Both the position numbers and the translations under genes were made by a program. The notes beneath the pieces are model-generated. The model was not told the DNA's origin and searched no databases. It saw nothing but the letters and a program-made list of their open reading frames with translations. Of a stretch of 37,605 bases of DNA, positions 22,898-31,641 are shown piece by piece. Where the stretch lies: NCBI GenBank assembly GCA_018241745.1, contig JAFEDG010000010.1, positions 1 through 37,605 of the forward strand, written 5' to 3'. Source of the stretch: Pseudomonadota bacterium (GTDB lineage Bacteria; Pseudomonadota; Gammaproteobacteria; Burkholderiales; Casimicrobiaceae). The stretch's first letter is position 1. Each line of letters begins with the position of its first letter.

Positions 22898-24588
22898 GTG
22901 ACCATCCGCACGATCACCATTCCCCACAACGTCAGCAGGATGTGCGCGATGGCCACGGTGCCCGAATAGCCCAGCACCGCAACCGAACTGTCCGAGCGCT
23001 CCTGCACGCTGGCGAGTCCCGCGGTCATCGTCATGGCGCCGGCGATGCCCCCCAGCAACAGCAACGGGTTGAGCTTCAGCACGTAGCGACCGAAGTAGAG
23101 GCCGACAAGCAGCGGCAACGTCGTGACGACGATGCCGCCGAAGAACAGCGACGCGCCGGCTTCACGCATGGCGTTGATGAAGTGCGGTCCCGCGCCCAGG
23201 CCGATCATGCCGACGAACGCCGCGAGCCCGAGCGAGATCATCAACGCGATCGCGCCCGCGGGGATGCGGCCGAACGTCGGGCGCCGCGAATGCAGGAAGC
23301 CCACGACGAGGCCCGCGATCAGCGTGCCGACGCTCGTGCCGATCGAGATGCGCAGCGCGCCGAGCGGAATCACGAGCGCGATGCCCGCGAGAGCGCCCGC
23401 CAGGATGCCCAGCGACAGCGCGACGAAATCGGTGGTGTCGGAGGGATAGACCGTCTTGCCGACCGCGTCGGCCGCACGGCGCACGGCCACTTCCGAGCCG
23501 ACGAGCCGCAGCACGTCGCCGCGCTCGACGCGCGTGCCGGGGGCGATCGTGATCGACTGCCCGGCGCGCGTGACGCTGCGCAGGAACGCGCCGCGCAGCG
23601 GCAACGCCGAGGTCGCGAGTTCCGCCAGCGTGCGGCCCGTCACTTCGGGACGGGTCACGTAGACGTCGAACGCCGCCGCCGGCACGTCGAGCAGCTCGCG
23701 ATCGTCCACTTCGGTAACACCGGGCGCGAGGCCCACCCGCGTCAGCATCTCGCGCGGACCCGACAGCGCAACGACGTCGCCAGCCTCGATGACCCGCGCG
23801 CCATCCGGATCAAGCACCGCGCCGGCACGCCGGACGCGCTCGACGAATACGCGCACGCCCGGAAACAGCGTCTCGACACGCGCGATCGTCGAGCCTGCGG
23901 CGTGGCTGTCGGGCCCGACGCGGAACGCACGCATCTCGAACGGCCGCCACGCCGAGATGACACCCGGGCGCGAACGGTCGATGCCGAGCTCCGCCTCCAC
24001 GGCCCGCCCTTCCGCCACGAGATCGACGCCGAGCAGCCGCGGCCCGACGACGCTGCAGAAGAAGATGACGCCGAAGGCGCCGAACACGTAGCAGATGGCG
24101 TCGGCCACCGCGACGTGCCCGACGAGCCGCGCGCGTTCGGCTTCCGCCAGCGGCAGGGCATTGATCGCTTCCGTCGCCGTGCCGATCGCCGGCGATTCCG
24201 TCAGCGCGCCCGACAGCAATCCGGCCGCGAAACCCGGATCGAGCTTCAGCACGCGCGCCACCGCATAGGCGGTCAGCAGACCCGTGACCGCAATGACGGT
24301 GGCGAGTACCGCCCAGCGCACGCCGCCGCCCTTCATCGCCTCGAAGAACTTGGGGCCTACCGAATAGCCGATCGCGAACAGGAACAGCAGGAACAACAGC
24401 GACTTGGCCATCGACGACACGGGAACGGCGAAGTACGCGCCGACCAGCAGACCCACGATCAGCGAGCCGGTGACGGGCCCGAGACCGAAGCCCCGGATCT
24501 TGAACCCGCCGATCCAGTACCCGATTCCGATCACCAGGAACACGGCGAGTTCCGGGTACTTCGTGAACGTGCTCCCCAGCCAGTCCAT
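22894..24588 (-). CDS. AspT-type (AAEx family) antiporter, second copy
   Basis: The protein is 564 residues from MDWLGSTFTKYPELAVFLVIG. Two membrane halves of about five helices each flank a large cytoplasmic middle (about residues 190-380) with two RCK_C/TrkA_C-like regions (FRVGPDSHAAGSTIARVETL and VYVTRPEVTGRTLAELATS). This is the architecture of aspartate:alanine exchanger AspT and relatives such as YbjL and succinate exporter SucE. The first half has SGALTESPAIGTATEAI and the second GAMTMTAGLASVQERS. It lies 54 bp after aspartate 4-decarboxylase and would exchange its substrate and product. It differs considerably from the copy at 26336-28027, so a different substrate such as succinate cannot be excluded. 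The stop codon is shared in a CTAG with the convergent AraC gene. Confidence 0.88.
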   Translation of the reverse strand: MDWLGSTFTKYPELAVFLVIGIGYWIGGFKIRGFGLGPVTGSLIVGLLVGAYFAVPVSSMAKSLLFLLFLFAIGYSVGPKFFEAMKGGGVRWAVLATVIAVTGLLTAYAVARVLKLDPGFAAGLLSGALTESPAIGTATEAINALPLAEAERARLVGHVAVADAICYVFGAFGVIFFCSVVGPRLLGVDLVAEGRAVEAELGIDRSRPGVISAWRPFEMRAFRVGPDSHAAGSTIARVETLFPGVRVFVERVRRAGAVLDPDGARVIEAGDVVALSGPREMLTRVGLAPGVTEVDDRELLDVPAAAFDVYVTRPEVTGRTLAELATSALPLRGAFLRSVTRAGQSITIAPGTRVERGDVLRLVGSEVAVRRAADAVGKTVYPSDTTDFVALSLGILAGALAGIALVIPLGALRISIGTSVGTLIAGLVVGFLHSRRPTFGRIPAGAIALMISLGLAAFVGMIGLGAGPHFINAMREAGASLFFGGIVVTTLPLLVGLYFGRYVLKLNPLLLLGGIAGAMTMTAGLASVQERSDSSVAVLGYSGTVAIAHILLTLWGMVIVRMVT

Positions 24589-24642
24589 GTTCCCCTGCCG
24601 CCCCTCGTCGAGCGGACCGGCATGCGCGCCGGCCCGGTGTGA

Positions 24643-26295
24643 TCAGACCTTGTTCTTCTTGGCCGGCGCAGCCGCCCTGGCGCCCTTGGCCTTGCCCTTG
24701 CCCTTCGCCGCCTCGTAATCGCGTCGATAGCCGCGCGCGATCTCGCGCACCGCGCGACCGATGTCGTCGTAGACGTGGTCGTCGAGGTTGGCAAACGAGA
24801 TACGCGCCGACCAGTCCGGCGCCGCGAAGCCGCTGCCGTTCAGCAGCACGATCCCGTGCTCGGTGGCAAGCCGGAACACGATGTCCAGCGGATGCACGTT
24901 CTTCTTCATCCACGCGACGATGTCATCGCCGAGGTACTTGCGCGCCCAGAACTCGAAGTCGATGAGGCCGTAGTAGTAATCGAACTCGTTGTTTTCGCCG
25001 ACGTCGATGCCCAGGCCCTCCACCGTCGCCTGGAAGCGCTTCTTGACGATGCCCAGGCAGGCCTTCTGGTAGTCCTTCTTGCGGTCCATCAGCTCGTACA
25101 GCGAGAACAGCGACATCATCACCTGCTGCGGCAGCGACAGCCCTGCCGTGTGGTTCAAGGCGACGTCGCGGCTGTCGGCGACGATGCGGTCGATGAACGC
25201 CAGCTTGCGCGGCTCCAGCGTCAGGTGGCCGTAGCGCTTGTCCAGCAGCTTCTTCACGGATTCGGGATGCTTCGCGATCATGCGGTCGAGGATGTTGTCC
25301 TCGTGCAGCGCGACGGTGCCGAGGCGCCAGCCGGTGCACCCGAAATACTTGCTGTACGAATAGACGCCGATGGTGTTCTTCGGGAACTCGCCCATCAGCG
25401 AGCGGAAGCCCGGCACGAACGTGCCGTAGACGTCGTCGGTCAGCAGGATGAGGTCCGGGCGCTTCTTGAGGATCGCACCGATGCGCTTGATCGTGCCCGC
25501 ATCCATTGCCACGGCGAACGGGTTGCCGGGATTGACGACGAAGAACGCCTTGACCTTCGGGTCGAGCAGCTTGTCGAGCTCTTCCTGCGGATACTGGAAC
25601 TTCACTTCCTGCTTGGCCGCCACCTCCACGAACTTGAGGCCGTAGTCCTCGAGATGCGCCATCTCGATGTAGGGCGTGAAGATCGGCGTGCCGAGCGCAA
25701 TGGTGTCGCCCGGGTTGAGGATGCGGTTGCTCTTCAGCGACTTGAAGATGTAGCACATCGCCGCGGTGCCGCCTTCGACCGCGTACAGCTTGAACGTCCC
25801 TTTCGGTCGCGGCTCGCCACACATCGCCCACTGCAGATATTCGTGAACGATCCGTTCGTTGTGCACCAACATCCGGTCAGGGACAGGATAGTGGTCGCCG
25901 ATGATCGAATCGACCAGCTCGTGCACGAACGCATCCGCATTGAAGCCGAACTTCTTCACCGCCCACGGTACCAGCGCCTTGAGGAAGGACGCTCCCGGCA
26001 TGGCGCTATTTTTCTTGAGCCAGGCGTCCAGCCGGCCCGCGCCACCCTTGGCCTGGGGCATGCCGCCAACGCCCGGCGGCAGGTCCATCACGCGCTTGCA
26101 TTCGGTGATCGCGAACTGGCCCAGCAGGAAAAACGCCTCGCGCGGCTCGGTGGCCACCCAGTTGGGGTTGCCGCGCCCGGCGTTGAGGTAGGCCATCGAC
26201 GCTTCCTGCGACGCCTTCGACGCCGCCTTCTGCAGGAAATCCTTGATCTCGAACGGGCCGAGCTTTTCGTACTGCTTGAGATTCATGTCCTTCAT
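24643..26295 (-). CDS. asdA: Aspartate 4-decarboxylase (bifunctional aspartate aminotransferase/beta-decarboxylase)
   Basis: The protein is 550 residues, the usual size for Asd, starting MKDMNLKQYEKLGPFEIKD behind GGAGGAG. Fold-type I PLP elements are seen: AVEGGTAAMCYIFKSL, FFVVNPGNPF, LLTDDVYGTF and SYSKYFGCTGWRLG with Lys316 as the Schiff-base lysine, close to the position reported in characterised Asd enzymes. The reaction is L-aspartate to L-alanine plus CO2, consuming a cytoplasmic proton, with minor transaminase activity. The C-terminal tail is Lys/Ala-rich and probably disordered. AspT-type antiporter genes lie directly on both sides (40 and 54 bp away). This is the classic arrangement for a proton-motive, acid-tolerance decarboxylation cycle, here with a doubled antiporter. 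Confidence 0.96.
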   Translation of the reverse strand: MKDMNLKQYEKLGPFEIKDFLQKAASKASQEASMAYLNAGRGNPNWVATEPREAFFLLGQFAITECKRVMDLPPGVGGMPQAKGGAGRLDAWLKKNSAMPGASFLKALVPWAVKKFGFNADAFVHELVDSIIGDHYPVPDRMLVHNERIVHEYLQWAMCGEPRPKGTFKLYAVEGGTAAMCYIFKSLKSNRILNPGDTIALGTPIFTPYIEMAHLEDYGLKFVEVAAKQEVKFQYPQEELDKLLDPKVKAFFVVNPGNPFAVAMDAGTIKRIGAILKKRPDLILLTDDVYGTFVPGFRSLMGEFPKNTIGVYSYSKYFGCTGWRLGTVALHEDNILDRMIAKHPESVKKLLDKRYGHLTLEPRKLAFIDRIVADSRDVALNHTAGLSLPQQVMMSLFSLYELMDRKKDYQKACLGIVKKRFQATVEGLGIDVGENNEFDYYYGLIDFEFWARKYLGDDIVAWMKKNVHPLDIVFRLATEHGIVLLNGSGFAAPDWSARISFANLDDHVYDDIGRAVREIARGYRRDYEAAKGKGKAKGARAAAPAKKNKV

Positions 26296-26335
26296 GCCGT
26301 GCTCCTCCGGAATGCGTTGCGTGACGGCGCGCGAT

Positions 26336-28027
26336 CTACGACAGCAGCATGATCAGCACCATGCCCCAGATGGTCAGCAGCGTATTGCCGACCGCATACG
26401 TCACGGTGTAGCCGAGTGCGGGAATCTGGCTCTTCGCCTGGTCGCAGACGAGGCCGAGCGACGCGGTCGTCGTGCGCGAGCCCGAGATGATCCCCAGGTT
26501 CAGCGCGTCGTGGAAGCGGAACACGTACTTCGCCACGAACATGCCGAGCACCAGCGGGATGGTGGTGGCGGCCACGCCCCACAGGAAGAGACCGATTCCC
26601 TGCGTCTTGAGGCCGTTGACGAAGCCCGGGCCTGCCGAGATGCCCACGATGGCGATGAAGATGTTGAGGCCGACCGAATTCATGAACCACACCGTCGGCG
26701 TCGGGATGCGCCCGAACTTCGGGCGCACGGAGCGCAGCCAGCCGCCGATGATGCCGGCGACCAGCGCGCCCCCGGCGGTCGACAGCGTGAGCGGAATGCC
26801 CGCGATCTTGAACACCAGCGCGCCGATCAGGCCGCCGACGACGATCGCCGCGCCGACGAAGGCCATGTCGGTGACGTCGGTCGGGCGGTCGGCGACGCCG
26901 AGCATCTTCGTGGCGGCCGCCACGTCCTGCGTGCGCCCGACGAGGTTCAGCAGATCGCCGCGGTTGATCTCCGTGCCCGCCATGATCGGGATGTCGGTGG
27001 CCGTGGCGCCGCGCGTGATCTTGCGCAGGTACACGCCCCGCGCCTCGCTGCGGCTCGCGAGTTCGGCCAGCGTCTTGCCGTCGACGTCCTTGTTGGTCAC
27101 CAGCACGTCGACGCCCTCCACCGGCATCGCCAGCAGCTCGCGGTCATCCACTTCCTCGGCCGCCTGCAGCGCCGTCACCAGCGCATCGCGCGGGCCCACG
27201 ACGGCGATCACGTCGCCGCCTTTGAGCACGACGTCGGACGTGGCGTCCAGCAGCTCGCCACCGCGCCGGACGCGCAGCACGAAGAGCCGCGCGTCGGGCA
27301 CGAGCGACTCGGCGTCCACGACGCGCAGGCCGTCGACCCGGCCGCCCGCCTTTACCTTGTAGGCACGCACGACCCGCTGGTACCACGCAGTGCCGGGACC
27401 GCCCAGCGCTTTCGGTCCGCCACCGTGCTTCTCCTCGTAATCCTTGCAGGCCGCGACGAGATCGATGCCCAGCAGCTTGGGCCCGATCACCGCGATCACG
27501 ATGGCCGATCCCATCGTGCCGAACATGTAAGTCACCGCGTAGGCGATGGGCATCGAGTCGAGCATCGCCTTGGTCTGGTCGGCGGGCAGCGCCAGGCGGT
27601 TGATCGCGTCGGTGGACAGCCCCATCGCCGCCGAAATCGTCTGCGAGCCCGAGTAGAAGCCGGCCGCATAGCCCAGGTCATAGCCGGCGATCTTGGCGAT
27701 GATCACGGCCGCCGCAAGGCTGAACACGCACTGCACCGCCGAGAAGATCGCCTGCGGCAGGCCGTTGCTCGCGATGCCGCGCACGAACTGCGGTCCCACG
27801 CCATAGCCGACGGCGAAGAGGAACATCAGGAACGAGAAGGCCTTCAGCGGCTGGTTGATCGTGATGCCGATCTGCCCGATGACGACGGCCGCGATCAGCG
27901 TCGCCGTCACGGAACCGAGGCCGATGCCCTTGAAGGTGAACTTGCCGAAGTAATACCCCAGGCTGAGCGCGAGAAAGATCGCGATCTCCGGGTACTGTTT
28001 GAGCGTGTCGAACAACCACTGGATCAT
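26336..28027 (-). CDS. aspT: AspT-type aspartate:alanine antiporter, first copy
   Basis: The protein is 563 residues from [22 protein letters not shown], with an ACGGAGGA ribosome-binding site; a start at 28114 would overlap the decarboxylase and is rejected. Helical halves flank a central cytoplasmic region with two TrkA_C-like regions ([20 protein letters not shown] and [19 protein letters not shown]). The first half carries [17 protein letters not shown] and the second [19 protein letters not shown]. AspT exchanges external aspartate for internal alanine electrogenically, building a proton-motive force together with Asd. The copy lies between the long Orn/Lys/Arg-type decarboxylase (46 bp) and asdA (40 bp), so it could serve either. 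The symbol is given for family resemblance; the paralogue downstream has an equal claim. Confidence 0.88.
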   Translation of the reverse strand: MIQWLFDTLKQYPEIAIFLALSLGYYFGKFTFKGIGLGSVTATLIAAVVIGQIGITINQPLKAFSFLMFLFAVGYGVGPQFVRGIASNGLPQAIFSAVQCVFSLAAAVIIAKIAGYDLGYAAGFYSGSQTISAAMGLSTDAINRLALPADQTKAMLDSMPIAYAVTYMFGTMGSAIVIAVIGPKLLGIDLVAACKDYEEKHGGGPKALGGPGTAWYQRVVRAYKVKAGGRVDGLRVVDAESLVPDARLFVLRVRRGGELLDATSDVVLKGGDVIAVVGPRDALVTALQAAEEVDDRELLAMPVEGVDVLVTNKDVDGKTLAELASRSEARGVYLRKITRGATATDIPIMAGTEINRGDLLNLVGRTQDVAAATKMLGVADRPTDVTDMAFVGAAIVVGGLIGALVFKIAGIPLTLSTAGGALVAGIIGGWLRSVRPKFGRIPTPTVWFMNSVGLNIFIAIVGISAGPGFVNGLKTQGIGLFLWGVAATTIPLVLGMFVAKYVFRFHDALNLGIISGSRTTTASLGLVCDQAKSQIPALGYTVTYAVGNTLLTIWGMVLIMLLS

Positions 28028-28073
28028 CGGGTCCTCCGTCGATCGGGTCGAGGTGATGGGAGCTTTTCCGCGC

Positions 28074-30854
28074 TCAGCGGCGGTTGCCCGCGGCCCGCCG
28101 GCGGGCGAGCGCATCGGGCTTCAGCAGTTCGAGACCGCGGGTGGCGTTGAACCCGTGGATCTCCTTGACGTCCAGCTTGCGCATGAAGGCGATGGTTTCC
28201 TTCGTGATCACCTGGCCGGGCACCATGATCGGGAAACCCGGCGGATAGGGAATCACGAATTTCGCCGACACCAGCTCCGGGCCGTTTTTCAGCCGTTCGT
28301 CGATCGCCTTGTCGTTGAGCTTCAGGTATTCGCACGAGGCCGCGTCGTACGCCATGTAATAGGCATCGCGCATGTGGCCTTCCGCGGTCTGGCTCTTCGC
28401 GTTGTCGCGGAACGCATCGTGGAAGCGGCTGAAGTTGGGCAGCTCCGGCACGTCTTCCACCAGCGACTTCACGCGCGCCGCGAACGCGGCGCGGTCGGCA
28501 TCGCCGCCGCTCGCGAGCGTCGCGTCCAGCTTGCGCGCGATGTCCGCGAGCGACTTGATCAGGTGGGCCATGTCGCTTCGCGTGTTGTTGATGTTGATCT
28601 GCACCAGCACGCTGTTGCGCGACGTCTTGTTGATCTGGATGTCGTACTCGCTCGCCAGCAGCGCCTTGAACTGCGTGCCGTCGTAGCCGCCCTTGCCGCA
28701 CAGCAGCGTGATGCGTGTCGGGTCCAGGAAGAACTCGTCCTCGCGCAACGCGCGCATCGTGTCGGCCAGCGACCAGCCGGCCGCGCCGTAGTCGGCGAAG
28801 CCGGACTGCCGGTATTCGGCGGGAATCATCTGCGCGGGCGTCGCCGTGCTGAAGTACTTCGAGATCAGCGGATGCTGGTTGATCTCCCGGCGGATCTCGA
28901 TGGCGAGCTGGATCATCCGCTGCACGAGCTCGAAGCCCTCGAGTTCCATCTGGCGGCGCGCCACGTCGATCGACGCGATGATCTGCAGATTGGGCGACGT
29001 CGACGTATGCGTGAAGAACGCCTCCTTGAACGGCGCCTCGACGGCGGCGAAATCCTGGTCGGACACGACGATGATCGAGCCCTGGCGCAGCGACGACATC
29101 GACTTGTGCACCGAATCCGTCTCGTAGACGCGCACGCGCACCTTGTCCGGGTCCGGCAGCAGGAACGTGTCGAGCTGCTTCTTGCGGTTCTTCGGGTCGA
29201 TGTCGCCGTGTTCCTTGCGGAAGGCCTCGTACTGCTTGCGATATTCCGGCGCGCGCATCATCGCCTTCAGCCGCGCGGCGCCACCCATGCCGGTGCGGCC
29301 GCGCAGGAGCGGCGTGAAGCGCGCATAGCCGAACCACGCCTCGTCCCACAGGAACACGAGGTCCGGCTTGATGGCGAGGCACTCGAGCATCGTGCGCTCG
29401 ACGTTGGCGACGTGGCCGTCGAACGTGCAGTTGGTCAGCACGATCATCTTCACGCGGTCGAGCTTGCCTTCGGCCTTCAACTGCAGCAGCGCGTCCTTGA
29501 TCGGCTTGATGGCAAGGCTGCCGTACATCGAGTACTGCGTCAGCGGGAACGCGTCGATGTACAGCGGCTGCGCACCGGCCAGCACGATGCCGTAGTGGTG
29601 CGACTTGTGGCAGTCGCGGTCGATCAGCACGATGTCGCCGGGTACCAGGAGCGCCTGGTGGACGATCTTGTTGGACGTCGACGTGCCGTTGGTGACGAAG
29701 AACGTGCGGTCGCCCCCCAGCGCGCGCGCCGCCTTGTCCTGTGCCACCTTGATGTTGCCGGTGGGTTCGAGCAGGCTGTCGAGGCCGCCCGTCGTCGCGC
29801 ACGATTCGGCGAGGAACAGGTTGGTGCCGTAGAACTCGCCCATGTCGCGGATCCAGTTCGACTTGAACACGGACTTGCCACGCGCGATGGGCAGCGCGTG
29901 GAACGTGCCGATGGGCCGCGCTGCGTAATGCTTCAGGTTGTCGAAGTACGGCGTCTCGTAGCGGTCCTTGATGCCGTCGAGGATCGACAGGTGGATCTCC
30001 ATCGGCTCCTCGGTCCCGTAGAACACGCGGCGCACCGACGCACCGAGATCCGAACCGGCGATCTCGCCGACGTCGCGGTCGGTAACGATGAACGTGTCGA
30101 GCTCCGGGCGGATGTGCTTGACGAGCCGCGCGAGCGTGGTGCCGAGTTCCGCCGTCGCCGGCTCGCCCGCCGGCAGCCAGGGCGCGATCATCGCGCGCAA
30201 CGTCGGCACGTCGTACTGCGACTTGTAACCGAAGCCGTCCAGGATCACGACCGACTGCAGGTTGTAGTTGAGGATCGTGGCAAGTACTGCGTCCTCGAAG
30301 CTGCCGACGACGACGGGTTCGTAGACGAAAGGATCCTGCGGCAGGCGCAGGCCGGCAAACGTCCGGCGCAGCTCGGGCCACGTGCTGCGCTCCGCCGCCG
30401 CCACGATCAGGACTTCGAAGTAAGGCTTGCGCGCCTGGCCGTTGCCCTGCGCCGGCGGCAGGACGTCCAGCGCCGGCGCGTCGGCGTCGTCGTCGGCCTT
30501 CCAGGCATTGGCGTCCTCGCGGTAGCTATTCGCCAGTAACGCCATGCTGATGCGCTGCACAAGCCGCGCGAGGCTGGCCCATTCAGACGCCTGCACGCGA
30601 TGCGCGACTTCGTTCATCAGCGCGGGGCCGGGATAGGCATTCAGTTCCTCGAGCGGCGCCAGGTCCACCAGCACGGCGCGCGCGTCAGCCGCAGCCTGCT
30701 GGGCGGCCTTGCCGTCCAGGTCACCCGCCAGGGCCTTGGCCAGGCGATTGAGTGTGCGCCAGCGCTCGACGCGGACTTCGGCCGCGGACAGGAACTCGTG
30801 CATCGATGCCGCTTCAGTTGCGGGCTTTGCGCCCTTTTTCGCCGTTGCTGCCAT
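28074..30854 (-). CDS. Long Orn/Lys/Arg-type amino-acid decarboxylase
   Basis: The protein is 926 residues, about 170 longer than E. coli lysine, ornithine or arginine decarboxylases (~710-760). The extra part is N-terminal: a helical region (residues ~1-130) precedes the wing/receiver-like domain. The PLP core has [40 protein letters not shown] and [17 protein letters not shown] with Lys584 as the probable PLP lysine. The C-terminal domain ends [23 protein letters not shown] 30854 has a GAGGAGAG site. Family knowledge allows decarboxylation of a basic amino acid with proton consumption, but no AdiC, CadB or PotE antiporter is nearby; the next gene is AspT-like. Substrate is therefore open. 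It is the first gene of the four-gene decarboxylase/antiporter run. Confidence 0.9.
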   Translation of the reverse strand: MAATAKKGAKPATEAASMHEFLSAAEVRVERWRTLNRLAKALAGDLDGKAAQQAAADARAVLVDLAPLEELNAYPGPALMNEVAHRVQASEWASLARLVQRISMALLANSYREDANAWKADDDADAPALDVLPPAQGNGQARKPYFEVLIVAAAERSTWPELRRTFAGLRLPQDPFVYEPVVVGSFEDAVLATILNYNLQSVVILDGFGYKSQYDVPTLRAMIAPWLPAGEPATAELGTTLARLVKHIRPELDTFIVTDRDVGEIAGSDLGASVRRVFYGTEEPMEIHLSILDGIKDRYETPYFDNLKHYAARPIGTFHALPIARGKSVFKSNWIRDMGEFYGTNLFLAESCATTGGLDSLLEPTGNIKVAQDKAARALGGDRTFFVTNGTSTSNKIVHQALLVPGDIVLIDRDCHKSHHYGIVLAGAQPLYIDAFPLTQYSMYGSLAIKPIKDALLQLKAEGKLDRVKMIVLTNCTFDGHVANVERTMLECLAIKPDLVFLWDEAWFGYARFTPLLRGRTGMGGAARLKAMMRAPEYRKQYEAFRKEHGDIDPKNRKKQLDTFLLPDPDKVRVRVYETDSVHKSMSSLRQGSIIVVSDQDFAAVEAPFKEAFFTHTSTSPNLQIIASIDVARRQMELEGFELVQRMIQLAIEIRREINQHPLISKYFSTATPAQMIPAEYRQSGFADYGAAGWSLADTMRALREDEFFLDPTRITLLCGKGGYDGTQFKALLASEYDIQINKTSRNSVLVQININNTRSDMAHLIKSLADIARKLDATLASGGDADRAAFAARVKSLVEDVPELPNFSRFHDAFRDNAKSQTAEGHMRDAYYMAYDAASCEYLKLNDKAIDERLKNGPELVSAKFVIPYPPGFPIMVPGQVITKETIAFMRKLDVKEIHGFNATRGLELLKPDALARRRAAGNRR

Positions 30855-30959
30855 GGGCTCTCCTCGTCAGCGAAGTGCGACCTTGCGTGCCGCACGCGGT
30901 CGCGAACAGGCGCGCCGCATTCTCTTCGAACGCGCATCGTCGGCGCGGGCAGCGAGCCA

Positions 30960-31024
30960 CGTCCTCCCCTTTCTGGACAGGTTGCCCGCCCGCGTAGAAT
31001 GCGCTGTCCAGAAAGGAGAGGACG
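30960..31024. promoter_or_regulatory. 21-bp near-perfect inverted repeat in the decarboxylase/DUF3302 divergent gap
   Basis: The arms at 30960-30980 and 31004-31024 match in 20 of 21 positions and are separated by 23 bases. The inner part reads CTTTCTGGACAG ... CTGTCCAGAAAG. The right arm contains AAGGAG (31013-31018), the only good Shine-Dalgarno before the DUF3302 ATG at 31033. The repeat could be a paired operator or, if transcription starts upstream, an RNA stem that hides the ribosome-binding site. No T-tract follows, so it is not a standard terminator. It is the most symmetrical element in the window. Confidence 0.7.
30974..31000 (+). promoter_or_regulatory. Candidate promoter inside the inverted repeat
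   Basis: TGGACA (30974-30979, five of six -35 bases) and TAGAAT (30995-31000, five of six -10 bases) are separated by 15 bp, shorter than the usual 16-18. If active, transcription would begin near 31007, within the right arm of the inverted repeat, so a protein bound to the arms would block the polymerase directly. The short spacing makes this a weak or regulator-dependent promoter at best. Confidence 0.35.
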
Positions 31025-31032
31025 CCTGCCGA

Positions 31033-31629
31033 ATGCCCACTCACCATGACGCCCGGTCCCGTGCAACCGGGGCCCGTCGACCGGCCGATCCCTTGCCCAC
31101 CTCCCGTCCTTCACGGCGCGCCCGCATTTCCTGCCTGGCGATCGCCCACGCGCTCGCGTGGCTGCTGGCGATGGCCAGCGCGCCGGCGCACGCTTCGTTC
31201 CTCTCCGGCGACGCACTCGACGCCGTTGCCGACGTGATGGCCTGGGTCGTCATCGTGATCGTGCCGGTCATCGCGATCGTCGTGTTCTGGATCGTGCACG
31301 TGATGCCCGAGAAGATCGCGGAGAAGCGGCATCACCCGCAGGCGGCCGCCATCCAGACGCTATGCCTCCTGTCGCTGGTGTTCGGCGGCCTCTTGTGGCC
31401 CATCGCGTGGCTGTGGGCCTACACGAAGCCGGTCCTGTACAAGATGGCCTACGGCACCGACAAGCACGACCAGCATTTCGCGGAGCTCGAGGAGCGGCTG
31501 CGCGCCGGCAACCTGACGCACGCCGAGCGCGCGCGCCTGGAGGCGGAACTGGCGGCGATGGAAGAGCGCGGCGCACTGCCGCCCAATGCCGCGGCGCTGC
31601 GCGCGGCGCCGGACGCGCGCGAAGGCTAG
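31033..31629 (+). CDS. DUF3302 (YiaW-like) small inner-membrane protein
   Basis: The protein is 198 residues from ATG 31033, the only in-frame ATG with an upstream AAGGAG. Residues ~30-55 form a hydrophobic signal or extra membrane segment (LAIAHALAWLLAMASAPAHA). The family core is MAWVVIVIVPVIAIVVFWIVHVMPEKIAEKRHHPQ (region ~69-103) followed by a second helix FGGLLWPIAWLWAYTKP. The KR-H-HP turn between two helices is the DUF3302 hallmark, as in E. coli YiaW. The last 60 residues are charged and helical, predicted cytoplasmic, longer than in YiaW. It lies 12 bp before a YiaV-like HlyD gene, the same partnership as yiaVW. Biochemical function is unknown; here it is the only encoded inner-membrane candidate partner of the adaptor. 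Confidence 0.82.
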   Translation: MPTHHDARSRATGARRPADPLPTSRPSRRARISCLAIAHALAWLLAMASAPAHASFLSGDALDAVADVMAWVVIVIVPVIAIVVFWIVHVMPEKIAEKRHHPQAAAIQTLCLLSLVFGGLLWPIAWLWAYTKPVLYKMAYGTDKHDQHFAELEERLRAGNLTHAERARLEAELAAMEERGALPPNAAALRAAPDAREG

Positions 31630-31641
31630 CGGGACACGGCC

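Noticed and set aside
24589..24642. Terminator between asdA and the second AspT-type gene
   Set aside because: Only a five-pair CCGGC/GCCGG stem without a T-tract is visible; continuation of the operon is more likely.
24775..28150. Two long plus-strand frames (24775-26352 and 26243-28150) opposite asdA and the first AspT-type gene
   Set aside because: Both are reverse-frame shadows with Asp/Arg/His/Val repetition and no recognisable fold.
27999..30539. 846-codon open frame on the plus strand opposite the long decarboxylase
   Set aside because: It is antisense to a gene with intact PLP motifs, is dominated by Arg, His, Asp, Val and Gln in no domain-like order, and has no start context. Long antisense frames are expected at this GC content.
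30960..31024. Inverted repeat as the ends of a small mobile element
   Set aside because: The whole unit is only 65 bp, shows no target-site duplication at its borders and includes the ribosome-binding site of the next gene, so a regulatory role is simpler.
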